Assembly: GCA_903952145.1 (NCBI GenBank)
Contig: CAJBES010000340.1
Location: forward strand, 1 to 53,826
DNA from: an uncultured Opitutaceae bacterium
GTDB lineage: Bacteria > Verrucomicrobiota > Verrucomicrobiia > Opitutales > Opitutaceae
DNA length: 53,826 nucleotides
Reading direction: 5' to 3'
Shown: in pieces, positions 1-7,691 of the stretch
Numbering within the stretch: position 1 is the stretch's first letter
How the letters are laid out: the number at the start of each line of letters is the position of its first letter
Translations under genes and position numbers: made by a program
The notes under the pieces: model-generated
Databases searched by the model: none
What the model was told of the DNA's origin: nothing
The model's input: the letters and a program-made list of their open reading frames with translations, nothing else

Positions 1-930
1 CACGAGCGCAACGGATCGCCGCCACATCAACCCCAGGGCGACCAGCGCCACCCCAAGAAACAAGGGCAGCGCCATCGCCACTCCGGCCTGGACTGGAAAT
101 CCCAGCCCATACGCCGCCACCTCGCCCAGCACTCCCAAGAGCGGATGCTCCGGCCCGCCCCCAATTTCCATGTGCCGCACGAAACCGGCGTAATACGCCG
201 CGAAAAACAACCAGGACGGCAGCTGCCAGCAGGCGGCCCGCCACAGTTGTGCCCGCGTTGGCGCCCGTGCCCGGATGACCTCCCCCACCGTCCAAACCGC
301 GCCGGCCAGCATCACCTGCACGGTGGCGAGGTGCGACAGCAGTCCCAACACACAAGCCAGACCGTAAACCGCCGCCCACCCGCCCCACCGCGGCCCGGAC
401 GCATGCAACAGGGCGTGGAATGCCAGCAGGCTGAACGCCACGGCTGGCGCGTAGCCACGGGCCTCGGACGAATAATGAATCAGGAGGTAGGACCCGCCAA
501 CCAGCACGGCCGTGAACAATGCGGCGGCATTGGCGCGGCCCTCCGCCTCCTCCGGGTGCAATTGCTGAAATTGCCGGCGGGCGATCAGGGCGGCCAGCCA
601 GACAGTGGCACTGCCGGCCAACCACGAAAGCAGCCGGTAGCTCCACCCGGCCCCCGCGGGCCCTACCAGATAAAGATAAAGCGAATTAAGCGGGTGATTG
701 TTATCGTGCTGGAGCTTTGTGAATATCTCCACCGGTGACTTGATCGCCTCCACCAGTTTGAGCGACCAGAGCTCGTCCAACCACAGGTCGTTGAACATCC
801 CACCCAAGCGCACCAGGGCGAAGGCGATGACGAGTCCCCCCAGCACCAGGCCGAATCCCCTGCCCGCCGGATGCGCCGGGGGCTCCGTCTGACGGGCGGA
901 GGCTTGCGGGGCTGGGGCACTTTTTTTCAT
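1..930 (-). CDS. GT-C-like multi-pass membrane glycosyltransferase, 3' part cut by window edge
   Basis: Reading the minus strand from an ATG at 930 gives 310 open codons with no stop up to base 1, so the C-terminus lies outside the window. The protein starts with a short polar N-terminus (MKKSAPAPQ), then a membrane segment near residues 26-42 (FGLVLGGLVIAFALV), then LWLDELWSLKLV, HDNNHPLNSLYLY and SSEARGYAPAV, followed by several more hydrophobic segments. The acidic DE pair just after the first membrane helix and the later EARGY segment resemble GT-C fold transferases (ArnT/PMT, GT39-like) that use lipid-linked sugars at the membrane. Donor and acceptor cannot be told. It starts 47 bases after the stop of the upstream MetW-like gene on the same strand, so co-transcription is likely. 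The family assignment is inferred from topology and motifs only. Confidence 0.75.
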   Translation of the reverse strand, partial: MKKSAPAPQASARQTEPPAHPAGRGFGLVLGGLVIAFALVRLGGMFNDLWLDELWSLKLVEAIKSPVEIFTKLQHDNNHPLNSLYLYLVGPAGAGWSYRLLSWLAGSATVWLAALIARRQFQQLHPEEAEGRANAAALFTAVLVGGSYLLIHYSSEARGYAPAVAFSLLAFHALLHASGPRWGGWAAVYGLACVLGLLSHLATVQVMLAGAVWTVGEVIRARAPTRAQLWRAACWQLPSWLFFAAYYAGFVRHMEIGGGPEHPLLGVLGEVAAYGLGFPVQAGVAMALPLFLGVALVALGLMWRRSVALV

Positions 931-977
931 TCCGGCGCTTTCGATCTACTGGACCCAAAATCACCCACGGAGGAAAC

Positions 978-1658
978 TTAAATTGCAGGTCCCGGGGGCG
1001 CCGGGGCCAGGCCCTCACCCTCGAAGATCGCGACGATCGAAAACAGGTTCGGCCACGCCTGCGCGATCACGGGCCAGCGTCCCCGGCCCAAGGCCGGACC
1101 GGTGTGGTGTTCGCGGATGATTTTCATCCCATGGGTGCGGCAGAATCCGCGAAAATCCGTCACACTGAGGTGGTGGATGTGACCGGTGCTGTACCAATCG
1201 TAGCCGAAGATCATCGGTTTAGGCATGCGGCCGTGCAGCAGCAGATCGAGCCGGTTCGGCAGGTAGGCAAAGTTGGGAAAACTCACGATCTGGCGCCTGG
1301 CGATGCGTTGCATCTGCGCCAGCAGCACCTCCGGATAGGTGACCATCTGCACGGTCACGTTGCACACGGCGTAGTCGAACTGCCCGTCACCATACCCGGC
1401 ATAGCTCGCCGCCTGGTCGATGGCCGCCACGCGCGCATTGAGCCCGTGCCGCCGGCAAAAATCCACGCCCGTCGGTGCCAGGTCCAGTCCCTCGCACTCC
1501 ACGCCCTTTTGCTCCTTGAGCAATTTCATCAACGACCCGTTGCCGCAGGCCAGGTCGATGACCTTGGTGCCAGGCGTGATCCAGTCCGCGATGGTGTGAA
1601 ACTCGGCCCGCGTGTGAAACTGCCAGTCCGTGTAGTCGTAGTTGCGGTTGTCGTTCAT
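978..1658 (-). CDS. metW: MetW-like class I SAM-dependent methyltransferase
   Basis: 226 residues. The SAM-binding motif I is VIDLACGNGSL near residues 33-43, followed by the acidic end of strand 2 (CEGLDLAPTG). The segments QIVSFPNF, LHGRMPKP and YDWYSTGHIHHLSVTDF follow the pattern of the MetW family, which in some bacteria acts with MetX in methionine biosynthesis. No metX is present here. The neighbours are a WYL regulator upstream and a membrane glycosyltransferase downstream on the same strand, so the true substrate may be a glycan or lipid rather than a methionine precursor. The length is slightly above the usual 190-210, because of a Pro/Ala-rich C-terminal tail (EGLAPAPPGPAI). The fold and family are well supported; the substrate is not. 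Confidence 0.8.
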   Translation of the reverse strand: MNDNRNYDYTDWQFHTRAEFHTIADWITPGTKVIDLACGNGSLMKLLKEQKGVECEGLDLAPTGVDFCRRHGLNARVAAIDQAASYAGYGDGQFDYAVCNVTVQMVTYPEVLLAQMQRIARRQIVSFPNFAYLPNRLDLLLHGRMPKPMIFGYDWYSTGHIHHLSVTDFRGFCRTHGMKIIREHHTGPALGRGRWPVIAQAWPNLFSIVAIFEGEGLAPAPPGPAI

Positions 1659-1712
1659 CGCGCGGTCACGTTCAGGGCGCGTCGCCGCCCCGGCAAGGGT
1701 GAAGCGACCCAG

Positions 1713-2699
1713 CTATTTCGCATATTTTTCCGCGAGCGCGGCGACGGTCTGCCGGATTTTCGCGCGCAGCTCTGGCGGGCCCACGACCTCCGCCGCCGCC
1801 CCCCAGCCGAGGATCCACTGCTCCACTTCCTCCAAGGCGCCCAGCCGCAGCTTCAGTTCCAGCCCGCCGCCCGGCAACTCGCGCGTCTCCTGCGACTCGT
1901 GCCATTCGCGCTCGCGGACCCGCTCCGCGGCCGCCGTGGTAAACCGGATCACCACGCGCCAGTCGCCCGCGCCGCCGAGCACCCCCAGCGCCTTGGCAAA
2001 AAACTTCTCCGGCGAGAAATCCGCCGGGCGCTTGAATGCCGTCTTGGTTGCCGTCACACCAGTGATGCGTGTCAGCGCAAAGGTCCGCAACGCACCCCGC
2101 TCCGGATCGAAGGCAATGAGATACCAGAGGTTTTCCCGATTGGCCAAATGATAGGGGTGCACACGCCGCGCCGCCGCCTGCCCGGCGCCCGGCTTGCGGT
2201 AGTTGAAGGTGACCTCTGTCTGGTGCAGCACGGCCGCGCTCAGGGCGTTGAACACCACAAGGTCGGTCCGCCCCAGCCCGATGTTCTTGAACGACACCGT
2301 GCGCAACTCGTCCGCGGGCGAGAAGGAAATCCGGTCGCGCAAACCGCCGGCCAGTTTCCCGAAGGCCACCTCCAGCTGCCGGTGAAACGGCGTGCCGCGG
2401 TATTGCTCCAGCGCCCGCTGCGCCACCAGCAGCGCCAGCAGTTCACCCTCCGTCACGTTGACCGTGGGGAAGGCATTCACCGGCTGCGTGTAGCGGTAGG
2501 CGGAGATTTGCGCGTCAAATTCGATCGGCAGGTCGAGCCGGTCGCGCATGAAGGCAATGTCGCGCACGATGGTCTTGCGCGACACTTCCAGGGTTTTCAC
2601 GAGCTTCGTGCAGTTGATGAGCGCGCCACGCCGCAGCTCGTCGTGAATCCGGAGCATCCGTTCGAGCGGCGGGCGGGAAAGCTGCACCTTGGGGGTCAT
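1713..2699 (-). CDS. WYL-domain transcriptional regulator (HTH + WYL)
   Basis: 328 residues from ATG at 2699. A start at 2717 would add MCRFFG, but MTPKVQLSRPPLERML is the more natural beginning. The N-terminus is a DeoR-like winged helix (LERMLRIHDELRRGALINCTKLVKTLEVSRKTIVRDIAFMRD). The centre is the WYL domain, with YHLANRENLWYLIAFD carrying the WYL triad and then an AFDPERGALRTFALTRI segment. The C-terminus is the extension common in this family. WYL proteins bind nucleotides or nucleic acid and control varied systems including DNA repair and defence. It is divergent from the orphan gene at 2768 and is first in a probable minus-strand operon with the methyltransferase and glycosyltransferase. 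Its target is unknown; the divergent neighbour is the obvious candidate. Confidence 0.88.
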   Translation of the reverse strand: MTPKVQLSRPPLERMLRIHDELRRGALINCTKLVKTLEVSRKTIVRDIAFMRDRLDLPIEFDAQISAYRYTQPVNAFPTVNVTEGELLALLVAQRALEQYRGTPFHRQLEVAFGKLAGGLRDRISFSPADELRTVSFKNIGLGRTDLVVFNALSAAVLHQTEVTFNYRKPGAGQAAARRVHPYHLANRENLWYLIAFDPERGALRTFALTRITGVTATKTAFKRPADFSPEKFFAKALGVLGGAGDWRVVIRFTTAAAERVREREWHESQETRELPGGGLELKLRLGALEEVEQWILGWGAAAEVVGPPELRAKIRQTVAALAEKYAK

Positions 2700-2767
2700 G
2701 CCAAAGAATCTGCACATTTTTTAGGCTGGGCCAAGCAATGTCCCACCCTCCCGGTTAATCTGGGCGC

Positions 2768-3394
2768 ATGATCCTCACCCGCCGCCCCATGAAAACTTCC
2801 CTCCCCCTCGCCCTCAACTGGTCGCACTTCGGCGAACTCCACCGCGTCACCCCGTGGCCCGATGTCCGCTTCGAACGCCTCTACGGTAACGACTGGCTGC
2901 CCCTCAACACCGACTGCGACCTGCTCGCCGCCGCCTCGGTCGCCTGCCGCCACCGCGACTGGCAGCCCTACCTCGAATTCGTGCCCGCCGAGGTGCGGAC
3001 CTTTTTGCTGGGTTTTTCCTTCGCCCGCATGGAGGCGCTGCAAGTCGTGGCCCGCTGCCCTGAGTTGGTGCCCGCGCTCATCGAGACCCCGGCACTCACC
3101 GCCTTCGTGGCCGCCCATGTCGGCCTGCGCGGCACCGCCAACCCTTGCTGGGCGGAAATCAACGCCGTGCATGAGCGCAGCGGCGTCTACGGCGTGCTGG
3201 AGTGGCTGGGCCTGCCCGCCTCGCGGCAGACGCTGACCATCCTGTGCCACCTCGAATCGCCGGACCTGCCCCGGCGTTTTCTGGAACCGCTGCGCACGCA
3301 ACTCTGGGAGCCGCGGACCATCTTCGCGCTGCAGCGCATGCCCGCCATCACCGACCGCGACCTCGCCGTCCACTGCCAGGCAGTCGCGGCGTGA
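2768..3394 (+). CDS. Uncharacterised protein divergent from WYL regulator
   Basis: 208 residues from ATG at 2768. An in-frame ATG at 2789 (MKTSLPLALNW) is an equally likely start. I do not recognise a family. The protein is soluble, has no signal peptide or membrane segment and is rich in Leu, Ala and aromatic residues (RFERLYGNDWLPLNTDCDLL, WQPYLEFVPAEVRTFLLGFSF). The second half looks alpha-helical. Codon usage and GC match the neighbours, so it looks like a resident gene. It faces away from the WYL regulator across about 68 bp, which suggests shared control. A hairpin at 3421-3446 follows its stop. Confidence 0.7.
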   Translation: MILTRRPMKTSLPLALNWSHFGELHRVTPWPDVRFERLYGNDWLPLNTDCDLLAAASVACRHRDWQPYLEFVPAEVRTFLLGFSFARMEALQVVARCPELVPALIETPALTAFVAAHVGLRGTANPCWAEINAVHERSGVYGVLEWLGLPASRQTLTILCHLESPDLPRRFLEPLRTQLWEPRTIFALQRMPAITDRDLAVHCQAVAA

Positions 3395-3420
3395 GGTGCC
3401 GGAGGATTTGAACCACTGAT

Positions 3421-3446
3421 AGGATTTCACCAATGGGTGAAATCCT
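3421..3446. terminator. Perfect 11-bp hairpin between convergent genes
   Basis: The arm aggatttcacc (3421-3431) is followed by the loop aatg and its exact complement (3436-3446). It lies between the stop at 3394 on the plus strand and the convergent stop at 3633, where a bidirectional terminator would be expected. No T-run follows, so intrinsic termination is uncertain. The surrounding 3395-3632 holds no supported gene; a shorter stem, cgcc-catt-ggcg, lies near 3591-3602. Confidence 0.5.
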
Positions 3447-3632
3447 TGGTCGGAAGCTTCGGCTGATCGCCTGCGCGGAAGCTGTGGGACCCGCCAATCG
3501 CGGGTGGTCTTAAGATGGATGAAGGGCGGGGATTGGTTGGCACGAAACTCACTGCGCAGGCAATTAACCGGAGCCGCACCTTGCAGAGTTCGCCCATTGG
3601 CGGAATCACATTAGCGGTTCAACCGCCTGGTC

Positions 3633-4460
3633 TCACAGCGCCCGCGCCATCTGCCACTGGGCCAGCTCCCGACGTTGCAGACCGGCGCCGGTGATCCATG
3701 ACCCGAGTTCCTCCGGCCAGAGGGCGCTCATCCGCCACTCGGTCGCCGGATGCCGGGCCATCACCGCATGCAACAAGCGCACCGCCCGGACCTCGCGATC
3801 TCCATCGCCGTCCACCGCCAGTGCCCGGATCGTCACCTGCAGGCCCGCGGGATTTACGAGCGCAACCCAGGCGCCGTCGAGGGCGTAGCCCACCGCCGGC
3901 GGGGTCAACTGGGCGATGGTTTCACCGGACAGTTGCCACGGCCAGCCGACGGCTTCCTGCCGCACCAGCGCGGCTGCCACCGACCGCAGGTCCGCCTCGG
4001 CCAGCGCCGGCACCGCCACCAGGCCAGCCGGGGGAGGGCCGGCAAACCCCACCAGCCGGCGGACCGACTGAAATCCCACGGCCTCGTAGAGTCGCACCGC
4101 CGCGACATTGGAATCGATGACCTCAAGCACCATGCGGCGGTCGCCACGCGCCTTGGCTTCCGCGATCAGATGCTCCATCAGCGCCCGCCCGACTCCGCAC
4201 CGCCTTGCCGCCGGCAGCAAGGCCATGCCCGCCACGCGACTGGTCCAACCCCGCCGCGCAACCAAGGCCGCCCCCGCGGGCTGCCCGTTCGTAAATACCA
4301 CGCAGCTGGCGCTGAAATCGATGCTGTCCAACCGCGCTGCCTGCCAAAGCAGCGACTCGGAGAATTGGACCTGAACCGTGTAATCCGCAAAGACACGGTT
4401 AAGCAGTACACCGGTTGGCTGCAGGCCAAAGGTGCCGACGGGAAAAAAATCGAGGGCCAT
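3633..4460 (-). CDS. GNAT family N-acetyltransferase
   Basis: 275 residues from ATG at 4460 (MALDFFPVG). An upstream in-frame extension to 4586 overlaps the ArsR gene and is unlikely. Residues about 15-135 form a GNAT domain: LLNRVFADYTV at the N-terminus, then VAGMALLPAARRCGVGRALM, which is the acetyl-CoA pyrophosphate-binding motif A (R/Q-x-x-G-x-G/A form, here RRCGVGRAL), then NVAAVRLYEAVGF typical of motif B. The C-terminal half (about 150-275) looks like a second, degenerate GNAT-like domain without a clear CoA loop. The acceptor substrate is unknown. It lies 122 bp downstream of the ArsR-type regulator on the same strand and is probably in its operon. Confidence 0.85.
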   Translation of the reverse strand: MALDFFPVGTFGLQPTGVLLNRVFADYTVQVQFSESLLWQAARLDSIDFSASCVVFTNGQPAGAALVARRGWTSRVAGMALLPAARRCGVGRALMEHLIAEAKARGDRRMVLEVIDSNVAAVRLYEAVGFQSVRRLVGFAGPPPAGLVAVPALAEADLRSVAAALVRQEAVGWPWQLSGETIAQLTPPAVGYALDGAWVALVNPAGLQVTIRALAVDGDGDREVRAVRLLHAVMARHPATEWRMSALWPEELGSWITGAGLQRRELAQWQMARAL

Positions 4461-4582
4461 GCCAATAGCTAAAATCAACGGCCGACCGGGTCCAAGCCCA
4501 ACCTGACCGGCTTGGAGCCACGGAACCTGCACAGCCTGCCCTACTTTCAGCCTCTTCCGACAGGGGAATCGCTCCCAACCTG

Positions 4583-4954
4583 TCACGGAGTCTGCATCAT
4601 GATGATCGCCCGGTCATCCTTAGCCGGGGTGATTTCACGAGCGGGTTGAGCCGAAGGTTTGGCGCGAGGTTCCTTTTTCAAGGTTTCGCGCTGGGTCGCC
4701 CAATGGTTCTTCGTGCGGTGCAACCACGCATCGAGTTCATCGAAGCCGGCAGGATTGACCGAGAACACCCGGCGCTGTCCCTCCGCCCTCACCTTGATCA
4801 GCTTTGCCTCCCGCAAGATCTTCAGGTGCTGCGAGATGGCGGGCGCACTCATATCAAATTCCTCCACGATCTCACCCGCCGTGTACTCCTCCACCGCGAG
4901 CAGTTCCACAATACGGCGACGGGTGGGATCGGCCAAGGCTGACAAACTAAGCAT
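4583..4954 (-). CDS. ArsR-family winged-helix repressor
   Basis: 123 residues. MLSLSALADPTRRRIVELLAVEE is the standard ArsR opening. The recognition helix lies in MSAPAISQHLKILREAKLI and the wing in VRAEGQRRVFSVNP. A following DELDAWL segment is typical of the SdpR/YgaV-like subgroup, which lacks the CxC metal site. Indeed no Cys pair is visible, so it is probably not a classical arsenic or zinc sensor. The C-terminus is a Lys/Ala/Pro-rich tail. A 22-bp near-perfect palindrome lies 15 bp upstream of the start (4969-4990), which suggests autorepression and control of the downstream acetyltransferase. Confidence 0.9.
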   Translation of the reverse strand: MLSLSALADPTRRRIVELLAVEEYTAGEIVEEFDMSAPAISQHLKILREAKLIKVRAEGQRRVFSVNPAGFDELDAWLHRTKNHWATQRETLKKEPRAKPSAQPAREITPAKDDRAIIMMQTP

Positions 4955-4968
4955 GGCTTTAGTTTAAT

Positions 4969-4990
4969 GTATTACTTAATTAAGCAATAC
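4969..4990. promoter_or_regulatory. Probable ArsR-type operator palindrome
   Basis: 22-bp dyad built on GTATT(A/G)CTTAA and its complement, with a single mismatched pair, centred 25 bp upstream of the ArsR start codon. It sits in an AT-rich island within GC-rich sequence. Position and symmetry fit an autoregulatory operator overlapping the promoter. The link to the adjacent regulator is inferred. Confidence 0.65.
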
Positions 4991-5049
4991 ATAAATAATC
5001 GCGTGTAAAATATTCCAGTAAAGGGTAAGCCTTGAGCCAGCCGGTCAGA

Positions 5050-6078
5050 CTACACTGGGTTGAATTGGGTTAGCAGCATCTCCGCCCAGCGCTCGTTGGC
5101 CTGACGGGTGCGGCCGGCGTTGTGCGGCGTGTGCACGACATTGGACCGACCCAGCAGCGGGTCGTCGGGCGGGAGCGGTTCGGTATCGAATACATCAGCC
5201 GCCAGCGCCAGTTCATCGGCCAGAACACGCCGGCGCAGCGCGGCCATGTCACAGATCCCGGCGCGCGTGACAAGGACCACCAGTGTCCCGCGGGGCAGCG
5301 CCGCGATGTGCGCGGCGGTCACCAGGCCGCGGGTCTGCTCGGTGCACGGCAACATCGGTACGAAAATCTCGGCGTCGCGCCCAAGCCGATCGAGGTGGTG
5401 TTCACGGTGCGCACCGCTGCGGTGGAAGGACGGTTCGGTCGCAAAAGGATCCCACGCCGCAACGTTGGCGCCCAGAAAGTGACAGAAACTGGCATAACGG
5501 CTGGCAATGTTGCCGGCGCCGACGATGCGCACGCGCTTGCCCTCAAGGGTGCCGCACGTAAATCGCGGATCGTCGCCAAACTGTTGCCCGCGCGCACCGG
5601 GCCGGCCGCTGCCGCCGGGCGGTGAGTAGTCCCACGGCACCTGGGAGGTCAGCAGCGCATGATGGGTTTGTGGAATTCGTCGCAACGCCCCGAGCGTGAG
5701 TGCCAGACCGTACTCGGCCACCGACTGACCCCAAAATCCCTCCGAGATGTGCCGGATGACCCGCACCCCCCGCGCTTCCAGCGCGGCGAGAACGACCGCA
5801 TGCTCCGTGCTCTCGCCGGTGTAGCCACCCTCGTTCCAGGCGATTTCACGCAATTGCGGCAGCCTTGCCACGCACATCGCAGTGAGCGGCACATCGAGCA
5901 GCAGGAGCCGCGTGATGGTGGCGGGAGCGTTGAGCACGCCGGCGGCCGGCCGTTCGTCCGTGGCGGCAAGCCGCGCAAACTCCACCGGACCCTGCGCGGC
6001 CCAGAGCTGGTGTGCATGGTCGGCCGCGAAAGGCCAGACCGCGTCAAAGCGCGGATGGACGAGGATCGCTGATTTCAT
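5050..6078 (-). CDS. D-isomer-specific 2-hydroxyacid dehydrogenase
   Basis: 342 residues from ATG at 6078 (MKSAILVHPRF). The N-terminal substrate domain is followed by the Rossmann NAD domain: EGKRVRIVGAGNIASRYASF holds the dinucleotide loop, with Ala in place of the third Gly of GxGxxG. The acidic residue at the end of the next strand is in AAWDPF. The catalytic trio is visible: Arg in VTRAGICD, Glu in FDTEPLPP and His in HTPHNAGRT. Such enzymes reduce 2-oxoacids to D-2-hydroxyacids or the reverse. The loop change and a Gly/Pro-rich insertion (SPPGGSGRPGARGQQFGDD) are unusual, so the substrate cannot be assigned. It stands alone between the ArsR-GNAT pair and the uronate cluster and may belong to either. 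Confidence 0.88.
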   Translation of the reverse strand: MKSAILVHPRFDAVWPFAADHAHQLWAAQGPVEFARLAATDERPAAGVLNAPATITRLLLLDVPLTAMCVARLPQLREIAWNEGGYTGESTEHAVVLAALEARGVRVIRHISEGFWGQSVAEYGLALTLGALRRIPQTHHALLTSQVPWDYSPPGGSGRPGARGQQFGDDPRFTCGTLEGKRVRIVGAGNIASRYASFCHFLGANVAAWDPFATEPSFHRSGAHREHHLDRLGRDAEIFVPMLPCTEQTRGLVTAAHIAALPRGTLVVLVTRAGICDMAALRRRVLADELALAADVFDTEPLPPDDPLLGRSNVVHTPHNAGRTRQANERWAEMLLTQFNPV

Positions 6079-6182
6079 CAACACAGAAAACTAACCCTGT
6101 TTTCCGTTCACGAACACCAAATACATGTTCGCATCCTTGCTGGTGCCGTTACCTGCACAGATGTGGACAGTTCAGCCGCGAG

Positions 6183-7601
6183 TCAGCACCCGAACGCAGG
6201 ATCAAGGGCGAGGCGAAAGTAGTCGCGGGCGTTGGCGAAGCAGATGTTTTTCACCATGCCGCCGACGTGCGCGGGGTCGTCGGGCAGCTCGCCGCGCTCC
6301 ATCTGCACGCCGAGCAGGTTGCACAACACCCGGCGGAAATACTCGTGACGCGTGTAACTGAGGAAGCTGCGCGAGTCGGTCAGCATGCCGACGGAGCGGC
6401 TGAGCAGGCCGAGGTTGGCGAGCGCGTTCATCTGCCACTCCATCGCCTCCTTCTGGTCCAGGAACCACCAGCCGCTGCCGAACTGGATCTTGCCGGGCAC
6501 GGAGCCGTCCTGAAAGTTGCCGGCCATCGTCGCGAAGGCGTAGTTGTCGGAGGGATTGAGGTTGTAGAGCACGGTGCGGGGGAGCTCGCCGGTCGCGTCG
6601 AGCGCGTCGAGGTAGCGGCCGAGTGCGCGGAGCTGCGGGAAGTCGCCGATGCTGTCGAAGCCGGTGTCGGGCCCGAGCGCCTTGAGCAGGCGGGTATTGT
6701 TGTTGCGGAGCGCCCCGAGGTGAAGCTGCTTTGTCCACCCCTGCGCGGCGTCCCAGCGGCCGAACTCGAGCATAAGGTAGGAGCCGAACTTGGCCCAGTC
6801 GGCGGGTGACGCAGCCTTGCCCGCGCGGGCGGCGTCGAAGATATCCACCGCCTCCCCGTGTGTGCAGGGCTCGGCCAGCGCGGTCTCCAGGCCGTGGTCG
6901 GACAACCGGCCGCCGGTGGCGTGAAAGTCGCCGTGACGCTTTTTCAGCGCGGTCAGCAGGTCGTCGAAGGTCTTGATGGGCGACTTCGCCTCGCCGGCGA
7001 GCTTCTCGAGCCAGGCATTGTAGGCGGCAGGGGCGTTCACGCCGAGCGCCTTGTCGGGACGGAAGGTCGGGTAGACCTTGGTCTTGATGCCGAGCTTGGC
7101 GATGCGGGCGTGGTCGGTGAGCGGGTCGGCCGGGTCGTCGGTCGTGCAGATGACAGCGACCTTGTTGGCCGCGAGGATGTCGTGGATGCGCATGCCGGCC
7201 AGCTTCGCGTTGGCCTGTTTCCAGATGGCGTCGGCCGACTTCGGGCTGATGATGTCGTCGATGCCGAAGTAACGCTGCAACTCGAGGTGCGACCAGTGGT
7301 AGAGCGGGTTGCCGAGGGTGTGCGGCACGGCGGCGCACCAGGCGTCGAACTTCTCGCGCGGGGTGGCGTCGCCGGTGCAAAGGAGCTCGGGCACACCGTT
7401 GGCCCGCATCGCCCGCCACTTGTAATGGTCGCCACCAAGCCAGATCTCGGCGAGGTCGGCGAACTGATGGTTGTCGGCGATCAGTTTCTGCGACAGGTGA
7501 CAGTGGTAGTCGAAGATCGGCTCGGCCTTGGCGAAGTTGTGATACAGGTCGCGGGCCGCGTCGGTCTGCAGGAGGAAATCGTCGTGAATGAAGGGTTTCA
7601 T
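6183..7601 (-). CDS. uxaC: Uronate isomerase (glucuronate/galacturonate isomerase)
   Basis: 472 residues from ATG at 7601 (MKPFIHDDFLL). An upstream in-frame extension is repeat-rich and not coding-like. The amidohydrolase-fold signature FDYHCHL is at residues 30-36 with metal-ligand His33 and His35. NPLYHWSHLELQRYFGI, VICTTDDPAD and GWWFLDQKEAMEWQMNALA are classic UxaC segments, and the length equals the usual 465-475. It interconverts D-glucuronate with D-fructuronate and D-galacturonate with D-tagaturonate in the cytoplasm. It is last of three co-directional genes (SDR, uxaE, uxaC), so the operon provides isomerase, epimerase and reductase for pectin or alginate-type uronic acids. Confidence 0.95.
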   Translation of the reverse strand: MKPFIHDDFLLQTDAARDLYHNFAKAEPIFDYHCHLSQKLIADNHQFADLAEIWLGGDHYKWRAMRANGVPELLCTGDATPREKFDAWCAAVPHTLGNPLYHWSHLELQRYFGIDDIISPKSADAIWKQANAKLAGMRIHDILAANKVAVICTTDDPADPLTDHARIAKLGIKTKVYPTFRPDKALGVNAPAAYNAWLEKLAGEAKSPIKTFDDLLTALKKRHGDFHATGGRLSDHGLETALAEPCTHGEAVDIFDAARAGKAASPADWAKFGSYLMLEFGRWDAAQGWTKQLHLGALRNNNTRLLKALGPDTGFDSIGDFPQLRALGRYLDALDATGELPRTVLYNLNPSDNYAFATMAGNFQDGSVPGKIQFGSGWWFLDQKEAMEWQMNALANLGLLSRSVGMLTDSRSFLSYTRHEYFRRVLCNLLGVQMERGELPDDPAHVGGMVKNICFANARDYFRLALDPAFGC

Positions 7602-7607
7602 GGGGGA

Positions 7608-7690
7608 AGTAGCGAGTTGTGGGTAGCGGGTAGCAATCAGGTCGGATTCGAGAACTGGGAGTCGATGCTCGCTACTCACTACCCGCTACT
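7608..7690. repeat. Imperfect inverted repeat between uxaE and uxaC
   Basis: Arms of 23 bases (7608-7630 and 7668-7690) match as an inverted repeat with four mismatches. They are built from GTAGCG/GTAGTG-type units (agtagcgagttgtgggtagc on the left, its near complement on the right). It fills the gap between the stop of uxaE at 7692 and the start of uxaC at 7601. It could form an mRNA hairpin that tunes expression or stability within the operon, or be a dispersed intergenic repeat. Confidence 0.55.
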
Positions 7691-7691
7691 G

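Noticed and set aside
1104-2771. Long open frame on the plus strand opposite MetW and WYL genes
   Set aside because: It is the antisense shadow of two genes with clear domain motifs on the minus strand.
3398-3420. tRNA T-arm-like sequence (GGTTCAAATCC on the minus strand)
   Set aside because: The stem does not pair and no D-arm, anticodon or acceptor partner is found; likely chance or a very small remnant.
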